Shown here: piece by piece, positions 22,833 to 31,445 of the stretch
How positions within the stretch are numbered: position 1 is the stretch's first letter
Layout of the letters: every line of letters begins with the position of its first letter
Assembly (NCBI GenBank): GCA_024234895.1
Contig: JACKNJ010000003.1
Coordinates: 186,001 to 250,000 of the forward strand
From: Gammaproteobacteria bacterium
GTDB taxonomy: Bacteria > Pseudomonadota > Gammaproteobacteria > JACKNK01
DNA: 64,000 nt
Direction of reading: 5' to 3'
Notes under the pieces: generated by a model
The model's input: the letters and a program-made list of their open reading frames with translations, nothing else
Database searches by the model: none
Told to the model about the DNA's origin: nothing
Made by a program: the position numbers and the translations under genes

Positions 22833-25019
22833 ATGACAGCGCCGAATCATATCTCCGGGCGTTCATCCCCGTTGCGCAACGCGCAGTTGCGCTTCTTCGC
22901 CAGCGCGCCGCGCGGCATGGGCAAATTGCTCAACAAGGAACTGCGCCTGCTCGGCGCCCTCGAGGTCGATGGCGGCGAGGGCGGGGTGCGTTTCTCCGGC
23001 GACCTGGAGATGGGCTACCGTGTCTGTCTGTGGTCGCGCTTCGCCAGCCGGGTGATGTTGAATCTGGTGACGCTGACCGCCGCCGATCAGGACGCGCTGT
23101 ACCGCGCGGTGCGCGGCCTTCCGTGGGAGGAGCATGTGCCGGTCGACGGGACTCTGGCGATCGGGGTGACCGGTCGCGGCGCCGGCATCGACAACAGCCA
23201 CTTCGGGGCGCAGCGCATCAAGGATGCGATCGTCGATCGCTTCCAGGCACGCGAGGGCCGGCGGCCATCCGTGGACCTGGCGACGCCGGACGTGCGCATC
23301 CACTGCCACCTGCATCGCGACAGCGCGCAGCTGAGTCTCGACCTGTCCGGCGACGGCCTGCATCGGCGCGGCTACCGCGTGGTCGCCGGCGAGGCGCCGC
23401 TGAAGGAGAACCTGGCCGCCGCGCTGCTGCAACTGGCCGGCTGGCGCAGCATCGCGCGCGCCGGGGCGCCGTTCATGGACCCGATGTGCGGGTCCGGCAC
23501 GATCCTGATCGAGGCGGCCTGGATGGCGGCCGATATCGCCCCCGGCATCCTGCGCGAGTATTACGGATTCCTCCGCTGGCAAGGTCACGACGCGGAGTTG
23601 TGGGAAACCCTGCTGGATGACGCGAAATCGAGGCGGGAAGCCGGTTTGCGGGACATTCCGGTCATTTCGGGTTTCGATAACGACGCGAACGTCATTCGGA
23701 AGGCGGAATCCAATATCCGCGTGGCCGGACTTGCGGACCGGGTCGAACTGGCGGTTCGGGACGTGGCGCAATGTCGCCCGTCGAGCGACCCGGCGGTGAG
23801 CGGCAAACATGGCCTGATCGCCACCAACCCGCCTTACGGCGTGCGCCTCGGCGATGACGCGGGCTTGTTCTCCCTGCACTCGGAATTCGGTCGCGCCTTG
23901 CGCGCGCATTGCCCGGACTGGCGCGTCGCGGTGATCACGCCGCGCCGCGATCTGGCGACCGCGATCGGGGTGCCGATCGATTCGGAACACGAGCTCTTCA
24001 ACGGTGCGATCGAGTCCATTGCGTTCCGGATGCGCGTGCCGGCGCGGGCCGGCGAGAGCGAGGCCGGGGCGTCCGTCGAGGAACCCGCCCAGGAGTTCGC
24101 CAACCGCCTGCGCAAGAACCTGCGGGCGCTCGCCAAGTGGGCGCGCAAGGAGGAGATCGAGTGCTATCGGGTGTATGACGCCGATCTGCCCGATTACGCG
24201 TTCGCGGTGGATCTGTACGGCCAGCACGCGCATGTGCAGGAATACGCGCCGCCGAAGACGGTCGATCCAACCCGTGCCGCCGCACGCCGCGCCGATGCGC
24301 TGGCGGCGATCCGCGCGGTGCTGGAACTGTCGCCCGAGCGCGTGCATTTCAAGATGCGTGAGCGTCAGCGCGGCACTGCGCAGTACGAGCGCAACGCGCA
24401 GACCGGCAGGCGCCTGAAGGTCCATGAAAGCGGTCTGACCTTCATCGTCAATCTCGACGATTACCTGGACACCGGCCTGTTCCTCGATCACCGCCCGCTG
24501 CGCGCGATGGTGCGCGAGCAGGCGCGGGGCAAGCGCGTGCTGAACCTTTTCGCGTACACCGGCAGCTTCAGTGTCCACGCGGCCGCCGGCGGGGCGCGGA
24601 CGACGACGACGGTGGATATGTCGCGCACCTATCTCGACTGGGCGCGCGACAACATGGCGACGAACGGCTTCACCGGCGTGCAGCATCGCTACGAGCACGC
24701 CGATTGTCTGCAATGGCTGGCGCAATCCGGGGAGGAATACGACCTGATCGTGCTTGATCCGCCGAGTTTCTCGAACTCGGCGCGGATGGAGGACACGCTG
24801 GATGTGCAGCGCGATCACGTCGATCTGATCGAGGCCTGCATGGCGCGCCTGTCACCCGGCGGGGTGCTGTTTTTTTCGAACAACCTGCGCGGGTTCCGCA
24901 TCGATGCGGAGGCGCTGCGCGCTTACGCACTGCGTGACATCAGTGCGCAGACGGTGCCGCTGGATTTCAAACGCCGGCCCAACATCCACCACTGCTGGGA
25001 GATCCGGCACGGCGGCTGA
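22833..25019 (+). CDS. rlmL: RlmKL, bifunctional 23S rRNA guanine methyltransferase
   Basis: A 728-aa fusion enzyme that makes m2G2445 (RlmL half) and m7G2069 (RlmK half) in 23S rRNA, using S-adenosylmethionine. The N-terminal THUMP region starts FFASAPRGMGKLLNKELRLL. The RlmL methyltransferase has MDPMCGSGTILIEAAWMA and the catalytic IATNPPYG near residue 330. The RlmK half has VLNLFAYTGSFSVHAAAGGA (about 570) and IVLDPPSFSNS. The length matches E. coli RlmKL (about 700 aa). I chose the ATG at 22833 with AGG upstream; a start at 22764 would overlap slyX heavily. It is divergent from slyX. Confidence 0.95.
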   Translation: MTAPNHISGRSSPLRNAQLRFFASAPRGMGKLLNKELRLLGALEVDGGEGGVRFSGDLEMGYRVCLWSRFASRVMLNLVTLTAADQDALYRAVRGLPWEEHVPVDGTLAIGVTGRGAGIDNSHFGAQRIKDAIVDRFQAREGRRPSVDLATPDVRIHCHLHRDSAQLSLDLSGDGLHRRGYRVVAGEAPLKENLAAALLQLAGWRSIARAGAPFMDPMCGSGTILIEAAWMAADIAPGILREYYGFLRWQGHDAELWETLLDDAKSRREAGLRDIPVISGFDNDANVIRKAESNIRVAGLADRVELAVRDVAQCRPSSDPAVSGKHGLIATNPPYGVRLGDDAGLFSLHSEFGRALRAHCPDWRVAVITPRRDLATAIGVPIDSEHELFNGAIESIAFRMRVPARAGESEAGASVEEPAQEFANRLRKNLRALAKWARKEEIECYRVYDADLPDYAFAVDLYGQHAHVQEYAPPKTVDPTRAAARRADALAAIRAVLELSPERVHFKMRERQRGTAQYERNAQTGRRLKVHESGLTFIVNLDDYLDTGLFLDHRPLRAMVREQARGKRVLNLFAYTGSFSVHAAAGGARTTTTVDMSRTYLDWARDNMATNGFTGVQHRYEHADCLQWLAQSGEEYDLIVLDPPSFSNSARMEDTLDVQRDHVDLIEACMARLSPGGVLFFSNNLRGFRIDAEALRAYALRDISAQTVPLDFKRRPNIHHCWEIRHGG

Positions 25020-25023
25020 TCTC

Positions 25024-25335
25024 ATCGGTCAGGACGGCACCCCGAACTGGAGCTTGTTGATCGCGGCGTCGAGATGCGGGATCACCTGGTCGGCGGTCAT
25101 TTCGTCCAGTCCGTAGGGCGGAAGCCGCAGGCGTACCGCCGGCTATCGTTCGGATTCAGGCCGAACCACGAGTCATTCCGAACGTGGGTGGGCGCGCCAG
25201 ACCGTCGTCTGGCGGAACGCCTACGGCTTCCGCCCTACGCGCTACACCAATCGGTCAGGACGGCACCCCGAACTGGAGCTTGTTGATCGCGGCGTCGAGA
25301 TGCGGGATCACCTCGTCGGCGGTCATTTCGTCCAG
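25024..25335. repeat. Gene-tail duplication flanking a palindrome
   Basis: An 86-bp sequence (25024-25109) is repeated at 25250-25335 with one mismatch (position 25088). The second copy is the true 3' end of the heptosyltransferase gene. Between them lies a GTAGGGCGGAAGCCG palindrome (25112-25239). The repeat period is 226 bp, the same as at the MFS gene tail. Confidence 0.92.
25112..25239. repeat. REP/BIME-like palindrome, GTAGGGCGGAAGCCG family
   Basis: Outer arms CGTAGGGCGGAAGCCGCAGG and the inverse ending CTTCCGCCCTACG; inner pieces include GGCTATCGTTCGGATTCAGG. It matches the element at 2947-3073. Confidence 0.87.
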
Positions 25336-26433
25336 GCAGCGGCTTTTCTTGCTGCCGTTGCAACCGTCCTTTCCACAGGGGACGCATTCCCAGCCTTTCT
25401 GGATCACCGTATGCGGGCCGGCGTGCTGCACGCCGCTGACCTTGGGATACGGCGTCTCCGTGCCATCCCAGCCATTCGGCCATGGGCCCCAGTCGAAGGT
25501 GCCGGACGGCCCGAACAGGGCGACCACCGGGGTGTTCATCGCGGCTGCGATGTGCATCGGCGCGGTGTCGACCCCGAAGAACAGGTCGGCGAGATGGGCG
25601 AGCGCGGCGGTTTCCTTGAGGCTCAACTGCCCGCTCAGATCGATGGGCGGGTGCGGGCAGCGGCACAGTTCACGGATCGCCCGCACCTGGTAGCGCTCGC
25701 GGTCGTCCGGGCCGCTGGTCAGCACGACGTCGAAACCGCGCTGGCCCAGATGGTTGATGACCGCCGACATGCCGGTGGTCGTCCAGCACTTGAAGAACCA
25801 GCGCGAGGCCGGGTGAACCCACACCAGCGGTCGACCGGGGCGGCGCCCGTTGAGCTTGAGCAGTTGCTCGACGCGATTCAGGTCACGGTCGCGGAATTCC
25901 AGCCGGACATGACGGTCCTGGCGCTCGGCCGCAACGCCAAGCAGGTCGAGATTGCGCACCACGGTATGGCGGCGACCTCGAATCGGATCGACCGGGTGGG
26001 TGAGCAGGTTCTTGCGCCAGCCGGTCTGGCGGGTCAGGCGCCAGCCGACGCGCGCGGGCGCGCCGGTCAGGCGGGCGGTGATCGCGCCGCGTTCACCCTC
26101 GGTGGTGTTGATGACCAGGTCGTAGCCGTGGCGGCGCAGCCCCCATTGCCAGTGCAGGTCGCGCAAACGGAAGCCGAGGTTTGACTCCTCTTCGTATTGA
26201 CGCGGGTAGGTGTGCACGCGGTTCAGGTGCGGATGATCGAGCAGCATCTCCTCGGTGCCGGCCTTGACCAGCGCGTCGATCTCCGCGTTCGGATAGAGCG
26301 CGCGCAGCGTCGAGATCAGCGGACCGGTCAGCAGCACGTCACCGATGTTGCGCGACTTGATGACCAGCACGCGCTGGACGGATTCGGCAGGAGGAAGGGG
26401 GGTGTTGGTCGGCATGGGTGGTTGTGGAATCAA
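25255..26433 (-). CDS. waaQ: Putative LPS heptosyltransferase III (glycosyltransferase family 9)
   Basis: A 392-aa cytosolic/peripheral enzyme that probably adds a heptose to the lipopolysaccharide inner core. The N-terminal Rossmann start is VLVIKSRNIGDVLLTGPLIS, typical of WaaQ/RfaQ. The C-terminal donor-binding part has LFFGVDTAPMHIAAAMNTPV and ALFGPSG, and a Cys-rich loop CVPCGKDGCNGSKKSRC. The start at 26433 overlaps the stop of the lipid A acyltransferase gene by 4 bp (ATGA), so translation is probably coupled; an ATG at 26415 is possible. Its 3' end is duplicated downstream (25024-25109). Confidence 0.85.
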   Translation of the reverse strand: MIPQPPMPTNTPLPPAESVQRVLVIKSRNIGDVLLTGPLISTLRALYPNAEIDALVKAGTEEMLLDHPHLNRVHTYPRQYEEESNLGFRLRDLHWQWGLRRHGYDLVINTTEGERGAITARLTGAPARVGWRLTRQTGWRKNLLTHPVDPIRGRRHTVVRNLDLLGVAAERQDRHVRLEFRDRDLNRVEQLLKLNGRRPGRPLVWVHPASRWFFKCWTTTGMSAVINHLGQRGFDVVLTSGPDDRERYQVRAIRELCRCPHPPIDLSGQLSLKETAALAHLADLFFGVDTAPMHIAAAMNTPVVALFGPSGTFDWGPWPNGWDGTETPYPKVSGVQHAGPHTVIQKGWECVPCGKDGCNGSKKSRCLDEMTADEVIPHLDAAINKLQFGVPS

Positions 26434-27335
26434 TAGAAGCGCGGCTCGTTGTCCGGGCGGTCCTTGTAGCGGCGATGGGACCAGTAGTACTGCTCCGGCG
26501 CCTTGCGGACCGCGTCCTCGATCAGCGTGTTGATGCGCGCGGCGTCGGCGACCGGGTCCGCGCCGGGGAAATCGCTCAGTGCGGGCAGCACCTCGATGTC
26601 GTAACCGCGATCATCCGACCGGCGTCGATAGAAGTAGGGTACGACGCGCGCATCGCCGAGTTTGACGATGCGGCTCAGCGCGGTGTTGGTCGCGGCGGGC
26701 ACACCGAAGAAATCGACGAAAGCGCTGTTCTTGTGACCGAAATTCTGGTCCGACGCATACCAGACCGCGCGCCCGCCTTTTAGTGCCTTGATGAAGGCGC
26801 GCATGTCATCGCGGGGGATGTGGTGTTTGTCGTTGCGTTCACGATGCCGGCGCAGCAGGTGGTCGAGCACCGGGTTCTGGTGCGGGCGGTAGGTGAAGTC
26901 GAACGGCAGTCGCAGGCCTAGGGCGCGCACGCTGAGGTCGAGCGGCGCGAAGTGCGCGCTCAGCAGGACCACGCCGTGACCGGCGTCGAGCGGCGCGGTC
27001 AGGTTGTCGAGGCCGTGGATGTCGGTCAGACGCGCGATCTCGCGGTCGCTGCCCCACCAGGCGATGCCGAGCTCGATCAGGCCGAGCGACTGCGATTCGA
27101 TGTGTTCGCGGACACGCTCGGCCTGCGCGGCAGGACTCAGTTCCGGGAAGGCCAGGCCGATGTTGACGGCGGTGATGTGGACGCGACGCCCGAGCAGCGG
27201 CATCAGCGCGCGACCGATGCGCCGGCCGATCCACATCCGCGCCGCCTGCGGCAGGGCGACCAGCAGGCGTAGCAGCGCGAGGCCGAGCCAGGTCGGCCAA
27301 TGGCGCGGGTGGAAAAGGTGACGGGGGGTGTTCAT
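26430..27335 (-). CDS. lpxL: Lipid A biosynthesis acyltransferase (LpxL/HtrB family)
   Basis: A 301-aa inner-membrane enzyme that transfers a secondary acyl chain to Kdo2-lipid IVA. A hydrophobic anchor lies at about residues 15-30. The catalytic HX4D motif is H128-FAPL-D133 in LLSAHFAPLDLS. Later motifs DQNFGHKNSAFVDFFG and PEQYYWSHRRYK (late-acyltransferase signature) are intact. The length matches LpxL (about 306 aa). LpxM or LpxP specificity cannot be excluded. It is the first of a two-gene LPS unit with the heptosyltransferase. Confidence 0.9.
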   Translation of the reverse strand: MNTPRHLFHPRHWPTWLGLALLRLLVALPQAARMWIGRRIGRALMPLLGRRVHITAVNIGLAFPELSPAAQAERVREHIESQSLGLIELGIAWWGSDREIARLTDIHGLDNLTAPLDAGHGVVLLSAHFAPLDLSVRALGLRLPFDFTYRPHQNPVLDHLLRRHRERNDKHHIPRDDMRAFIKALKGGRAVWYASDQNFGHKNSAFVDFFGVPAATNTALSRIVKLGDARVVPYFYRRRSDDRGYDIEVLPALSDFPGADPVADAARINTLIEDAVRKAPEQYYWSHRRYKDRPDNEPRFY

Positions 27336-27383
27336 AGCGCGCGGATTGTAGCCGGGACGCGCCGCCGGATTGGCGTGAGCCGC

Positions 27384-27773
27384 TCAGGTGTCGTCGAGCA
27401 GGGCCTGAATCTGCTTCTGGCCGCGCGCGCCGAGCAGGACGTTGGCGATCCGCCCGTCCCTGACCTGCACCAGCGTCGGGGTGCCCCGGATACCAAAGGC
27501 GCGGGCGATGTCGGGGTGTTCACGGGCGTCGATCGCGCGGACATCGTCGCGTTCGGCGGCGAGCGCCTCGATCAGCGGCGTCATCGGTCTGCATGCACCG
27601 CAACCGGGGCTATGGAAATACAGCAGCCCGTTCGCGGGGATGTCGGGGCCGCCTGGGGATTTTCCGGTCGGGACGCTGCGCCCGCGTGCGCGGCGTGCAT
27701 CCAGCCAGGCGAACAACTGGAAGGCGATCATCAGGCCGGCAAGGCCGAGGACGATGTAGGCGATGAGGTGCAT
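27384..27773 (-). CDS. Membrane-anchored thioredoxin-like protein
   Basis: A 129-aa protein with one N-terminal transmembrane helix (IAYIVLGLAGLMIAFQLFAW) and a thioredoxin fold with active site C58-G-A-C61 (FHSPGCGACRPM) and the cis-Pro loop GIRGTPTLVQV. The CGAC active site is unlike the CGPC of thioredoxin. The topology predicts either a cytosolic or periplasmic face; the Arg-rich stretch after the helix (DARRARGR) favours the cytosol. It is the same strand as lpxL but upstream of it by 48 bp, so the three genes may form one operon. Confidence 0.82.
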   Translation of the reverse strand: MHLIAYIVLGLAGLMIAFQLFAWLDARRARGRSVPTGKSPGGPDIPANGLLYFHSPGCGACRPMTPLIEALAAERDDVRAIDAREHPDIARAFGIRGTPTLVQVRDGRIANVLLGARGQKQIQALLDDT

Positions 27774-27834
27774 GGCGGGCCATCAGCGGGGGGATGAACG
27801 CCATCTTAGCCGCTCGCCCGGATCGGCGACGCTA

Positions 27835-27997
27835 GCAGCCTGTCGGACTTGGGATGAATCGGCTGCGAACCGCCTATCAGCCATCATTTCAGCTTATCGC
27901 TCTCGTTAAAGAGCCGGGCTATTCGCCTCGATCGATCAACTGAACTGATGGCCGCTATGCGCTTCTCGCGTCGATACCCCCAAGTCAGACAGGCTGC
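27835..27997. mobile_element. MITE-like element, 163 bp
   Basis: Terminal inverted repeats of 19 bp with one mismatch: GCAGCCTGTCGGACTTGGG on the left (27835-27853) and its inverse on the right (27979-27997). A second inner inverted pair (ATCAGCCATCATTTCAG / CTGAACTGATGGCCGC) is present. There is no transposase frame inside. No clear target-site duplication is visible, so the boundaries are those of the repeats. Confidence 0.6.
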
Positions 27998-28003
27998 AAG
28001 GGC

Positions 28004-28594
28004 TCAGTGCGTGCCGGCCTCGATCGTGCTGGCCGGTGGCGTGGTTTCACCGATCAGCGGCATCACCACCTCGTCTTCATTGAAGTAGCCGGATTCCGCG
28101 CGGGTGTGACAGCCCTCGCAGCGATGCAGGCCGCCGACCTTCGCGGTCGCCGCATCGATCGGGGCCTGCGCCTTGGCGTGTTCGATGCGGACATGGCTGA
28201 GCTCGCTGATGCGCAGCGGGGCCTCGGCGGCGGGAATCGAGATCATGATCTTGATCGAGCGGACGTGACCGCTGCGATCGGCCGCGGCCAGCTCCAGATA
28301 ACGTTGCAGACGTTCGAGCTTGCCGGCGTCGAGGTCGAGCTCCCGACCGAAATGCCAGGGCAGCAGGGTGGTGATCTGCCGCCAGGAACGCGCGGGCAGG
28401 AAACCGGGCGGGTAGGCGAGATGGCAGGCGCCACAGACGCTGCGGTATTCCGGGTTGGTCACGGCAGCCACGTCGGGCGCCGCTTCGTCGCGTGTGTGCC
28501 GTGGTGTCCAGCCGCCGTCGTCCGCCCGGGGCGGCGATGTCGCGAACAAGGCGGGCAACAGCAACAGCAGGATCGGGCGGAGTTCCGGGCGCAT
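28004..28594 (-). CDS. Diheme cytochrome c (DHC family)
   Basis: A 196-aa periplasmic electron carrier. A signal peptide (ILLLLLPALFATSPPRAD) is followed by two heme-binding sites, C54-GA-C57-H58 and C159-EG-C162-H163. The segment CHLAYPPGFLPARSWRQI after the first heme is the hallmark of the DHC family. Internal Met/His residues (LPWHFGREL, LSHVRIEH) may be axial ligands. It ends 6 bp from the MITE-like element. A GAGGAG ribosome-binding site precedes the ATG. Its partner b-type cytochrome is not adjacent. Confidence 0.88.
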   Translation of the reverse strand: MRPELRPILLLLLPALFATSPPRADDGGWTPRHTRDEAAPDVAAVTNPEYRSVCGACHLAYPPGFLPARSWRQITTLLPWHFGRELDLDAGKLERLQRYLELAAADRSGHVRSIKIMISIPAAEAPLRISELSHVRIEHAKAQAPIDAATAKVGGLHRCEGCHTRAESGYFNEDEVVMPLIGETTPPASTIEAGTH

Positions 28595-28719
28595 GACGTG
28601 GCTCCTCGCCAGGGAATGGGAGGCGTGACGTTATCGGCGCCGAATTAACCGGCACTTAAGAGCGTATTCACGAAACCCGTGTATCCGGCCCGTCGACCAG
28701 GACCGTGGCTCGGCGATCT

Positions 28720-28792
28720 GTAGGAGCGGCTTCAGCCGCGATGGGCGTCGACCATCATTCCGGGTGCCCATCGCGGCTGAAGCCGCTCCTAC
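28720..28792. repeat. REP-like palindrome, GTAGGAGCGGCTTCAGCC family
   Basis: Inverted arms GTAGGAGCGGCTTCAGCCGC and GCGGCTGAAGCCGCTCCTAC flank a 30-bp centre. It lies in the gap between the cytochrome promoter region and the end of epmB. Confidence 0.87.
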
Positions 28793-28837
28793 AGGTGGCG
28801 CGAATCTTTTGAAACAACCGCTTGACGCGGACCGGGT

Positions 28838-29860
28838 TCAGGTCAGCGGGGTCTTGCCTGCCTCGCCCGGGATTTCGCGCACCAGGCGCGGCAGCAGATA
28901 GCCGGGCAGACGGGCGGCGAGCTCCCGATGCAGCGCGAGCGCGCGTGCGTCGTCGACCTCGAAGTGTGCCGCACCGGCGACACGGTCGAGCTGGTGAAGG
29001 TAGTAGGGCAGCACGTCGGCCTGAAACAGGGCTTCGCTGAGTGCGGCGAGGGTGTCGGCGGCGTCATTCACCCCGCGCAGCAGCACGGCCTGATTGAGCA
29101 GGGTGGCGCCGGTGTCGCGCAGCGCGCCGAGCGCGGCGGTGACCTCGGCGTCGATCTCGTTGGGGTGATTGGCGTGGACGACGATGACCTGCTGGAGCGG
29201 GCTGTTGCGCAGCATGGCCAGCAGTTCTTTGGTGATCCGCTCGGGCAGCACGATCGGCAGGCGGGTGTGAATGCGCAGACGTCGGACGTGCGGAATCGCG
29301 CGCAACTGGCGTTCCAGCTCGATCAGACGGGCATCGCTGAGACTCAACGGGTCGCCGCCGCTGAGGATCACCTCCTGGATGCTGTCGTCGGCGGCGATGG
29401 TCGCGAGGGCTTCGGTGAGGGCGCCGCGCGCATGGTCGCCATACGGGAAGTGCCGCCGGAAGCAGTAGCGGCAGTGGATCGCGCAGGCGCCGGTGGTGAT
29501 CAGCAGCGCACGGCCCCGGTATTTGTGCAGCAGGCCGGCGGAGCGGCTGGCGTCTTCGTCGCCGACCGGGTCGGTGCCGAAACCCGGTACGAGGTCGAGT
29601 TCGGCGCCCAGCGGCAGTACCTGACGGAGCAGCGGGTCGTACGGATCGCCATGGCGCATGCGCGCGACATAGCCACGGGGCACGCGCAGCGGGAAATCGC
29701 GATGCGCGGCGAGCGAGGCGGGGAGGTCCGCAGGGTCGAGGCCGAGGGCGTGATAAAGATCCTCGGGCCGGTCGATCGCGTCGGCGAGGGCGCGCTGCCA
29801 GAGCGGTATCTGTCTCGGCGTCGGGCTTGCGGGTATGATCCGCCGCTTTGTTTGCATCAT
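28838..29860 (-). CDS. epmB: EpmB, EF-P beta-lysylation protein (lysine 2,3-aminomutase-like)
   Basis: A 340-aa radical SAM, PLP-dependent enzyme that converts L-lysine to (R)-beta-lysine for attachment to elongation factor P. The [4Fe-4S] motif is C126-AIH-C130-RY-C133 (CAIHCRYCFRRHFPYG). GGDPLSLSD and the C-terminal PYYLHQLDRVAGAAHFEVDD match the aminomutase fold. I chose the ATG at 29860 (MMQTKRRIIP). It is divergent from efp with only 39 bp between the starts; longer upstream frames run antisense through efp and are not coding. Confidence 0.93.
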   Translation of the reverse strand: MMQTKRRIIPASPTPRQIPLWQRALADAIDRPEDLYHALGLDPADLPASLAAHRDFPLRVPRGYVARMRHGDPYDPLLRQVLPLGAELDLVPGFGTDPVGDEDASRSAGLLHKYRGRALLITTGACAIHCRYCFRRHFPYGDHARGALTEALATIAADDSIQEVILSGGDPLSLSDARLIELERQLRAIPHVRRLRIHTRLPIVLPERITKELLAMLRNSPLQQVIVVHANHPNEIDAEVTAALGALRDTGATLLNQAVLLRGVNDAADTLAALSEALFQADVLPYYLHQLDRVAGAAHFEVDDARALALHRELAARLPGYLLPRLVREIPGEAGKTPLT

Positions 29861-29899
29861 TCGATTATGGGGGCGCGCGAACAGCGCGTGATTGCAGCG

Positions 29900-30469
29900 A
29901 TGGCGAGTTTTAGCACCAACGAATTTCGCAGCGGTTTGAAGATCATGCTGGATGGAAATCCGTGCTCGATCATTGAAAACGAGTTCGTCAAGCCCGGCAA
30001 GGGACAGGCCTTCAACCGCGTGAAGATCCGCAACCTGCTGAGCGGACGCGTGTTGGAGAAGACCTTCAAGTCCGGCGATACCGTCGAGGGCGCGGACGTG
30101 GTCGATACGTCCATGCAGTACCTCTACACCGACGGCGAGTTCTGGTACTTCATGCATCCGGAAACCTTCGAGCAGGTCACCGCCGGCGCGGCCGCGGTCG
30201 GTGACATCACCAAGTGGCTCAAGGAACAGGATATGTGCGAGGTCACGCTGTGGAACGGTGATCCGATCGCCGTGACGCCGCCGAACTTCGTCGAGATGCG
30301 CGTGGTCGAGACCGATCCGGGCGTGCGTGGCGATACCTCCGGTGGTGGCGGCAAGCCGGCCACGCTGGAGACCGGTGCGGTCGTGCGCGTGCCGCTGTTC
30401 CTGGAAGAGGGCACCGTGATCCGCGTCGACACCCGCACCGGCGAGTATGTCTCCCGCGTCAAGGAGTGA
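29900..30469 (+). CDS. efp: Elongation factor P
   Basis: A 189-aa translation factor that relieves ribosome stalling at polyproline stretches. It starts MASFSTNEFRSGLKIMLDGN and carries the modification loop FVKPGKGQ with K34 as the expected beta-lysylation site. All three EF-P domains are present, ending YVSRVKE. The length matches E. coli (188 aa). The next gene, epmA, overlaps its 3' end, and epmB is divergent upstream. A possible -10 (TATGAT at 29834) lies inside the epmB coding region. Confidence 0.97.
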   Translation: MASFSTNEFRSGLKIMLDGNPCSIIENEFVKPGKGQAFNRVKIRNLLSGRVLEKTFKSGDTVEGADVVDTSMQYLYTDGEFWYFMHPETFEQVTAGAAAVGDITKWLKEQDMCEVTLWNGDPIAVTPPNFVEMRVVETDPGVRGDTSGGGGKPATLETGAVVRVPLFLEEGTVIRVDTRTGEYVSRVKE

Positions 30470-31427
30470 TGCCTGGCGTCCGGGCGCAAGCCTGGATGTG
30501 CTGAAACTCCGCGCCCGGATGCTTGACCGCATCCGGGCGTTTTTCGCTGTGGCCGGCGTGCTGGAGGTGGATACGCCCGCGTTGAGCGCGGCGGCCACGA
30601 CCGATCCGAACATCGCCTCGTTCGCAACGTGTTTCAACGGGCCCGGCGGGGGCGCGCGTTACCTGCATACCTCGCCGGAACTGCCGATGAAGCGCCTGCT
30701 GGCCGCCGGCAGCGGGCCGATCTATCAGCTCTGCAAGGTGTTCCGCGATGGCGAGGCGGGGCGTCGCCACAATCCCGAGTTCACGATGCTGGAATGGTAT
30801 CGACCGGGCTGGAATCACCTTGCCCTGATGGAGGAGGTCGAGGGGTTGCTGCGGGCCGCGCTCGGCGCGGAGCGGGAACTGCCGGCTGCCGAATATCTGA
30901 GCTACCGCGAGGTGTTTCTGGATATCGTCGGGGTCGATCCGCTCAGTGCGGATGCACGTGAATTGCGGCGCGTGGCACTGGATCTGGGCATCGATCCGCC
31001 CAGCGCAATGCAATCGCGCGACGCCTGGCTCGATCTGCTGATGACCCATCACGTCGAGCCGCGTCTGCCGCGTTTCACCTTCATCTACGACTATCCGGCC
31101 AGTCAGGCGGCGCTGGCGCGCGTTCGCGATGACGAGTTTCCGGTCGCGGAGCGCTTCGAGGTCTATCTCGATGGTGTGGAACTGGCCAACGGCTTCCACG
31201 AACTGGTGGATGCGGGTGAGCAGCGTGCGCGCTTCGAGCAGGACAACGGGAAACGCGTGGGCATGGGCTTGCCGGAAATGCCGGTCGATGAGCGCTTTCT
31301 GGCCGCGTTGTGCGCGGGCATGCCGGCTTGCGCCGGGGTGGCGCTGGGTATCGAACGGTTGTTGATGTACGCGGCGGCGGTGAATGACATCCGCGCCGTG
31401 ATCGCCTTCCCCGAGCCGATCAACTGA
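30447..31427 (+). CDS. epmA: EpmA, EF-P lysine ligase (PoxA/GenX)
   Basis: A 326-aa paralogue of the lysyl-tRNA synthetase catalytic domain, lacking the anticodon-binding domain. It activates (R)-beta-lysine and ligates it to K34 of EF-P. Class II motifs are visible: YLHTSPELPMKRLLAAG, FRDGEAGRRHNPEFTMLEWY (motif 2), and GVALGIERLLM (motif 3). The ATG at 30447 lies within efp, giving a 23-bp overlap; the next codons align with E. coli EpmA from its first residue. This overlap implies coupled expression of the factor and its modifier. Confidence 0.95.
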   Translation: MSPASRSDAWRPGASLDVLKLRARMLDRIRAFFAVAGVLEVDTPALSAAATTDPNIASFATCFNGPGGGARYLHTSPELPMKRLLAAGSGPIYQLCKVFRDGEAGRRHNPEFTMLEWYRPGWNHLALMEEVEGLLRAALGAERELPAAEYLSYREVFLDIVGVDPLSADARELRRVALDLGIDPPSAMQSRDAWLDLLMTHHVEPRLPRFTFIYDYPASQAALARVRDDEFPVAERFEVYLDGVELANGFHELVDAGEQRARFEQDNGKRVGMGLPEMPVDERFLAALCAGMPACAGVALGIERLLMYAAAVNDIRAVIAFPEPIN

Positions 31428-31445
31428 GCGTCGACGGCCTGCGTG

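Noticed and set aside
28861..29899. Plus-strand extension of efp to a 513-aa protein
   Set aside because: The extra part is antisense to epmB; EF-P homologues start at 29900.
30459..31199. Minus-strand frame of about 246 codons opposite epmA
   Set aside because: No family resemblance and no ribosome-binding site; epmA on the plus strand is fully conserved.
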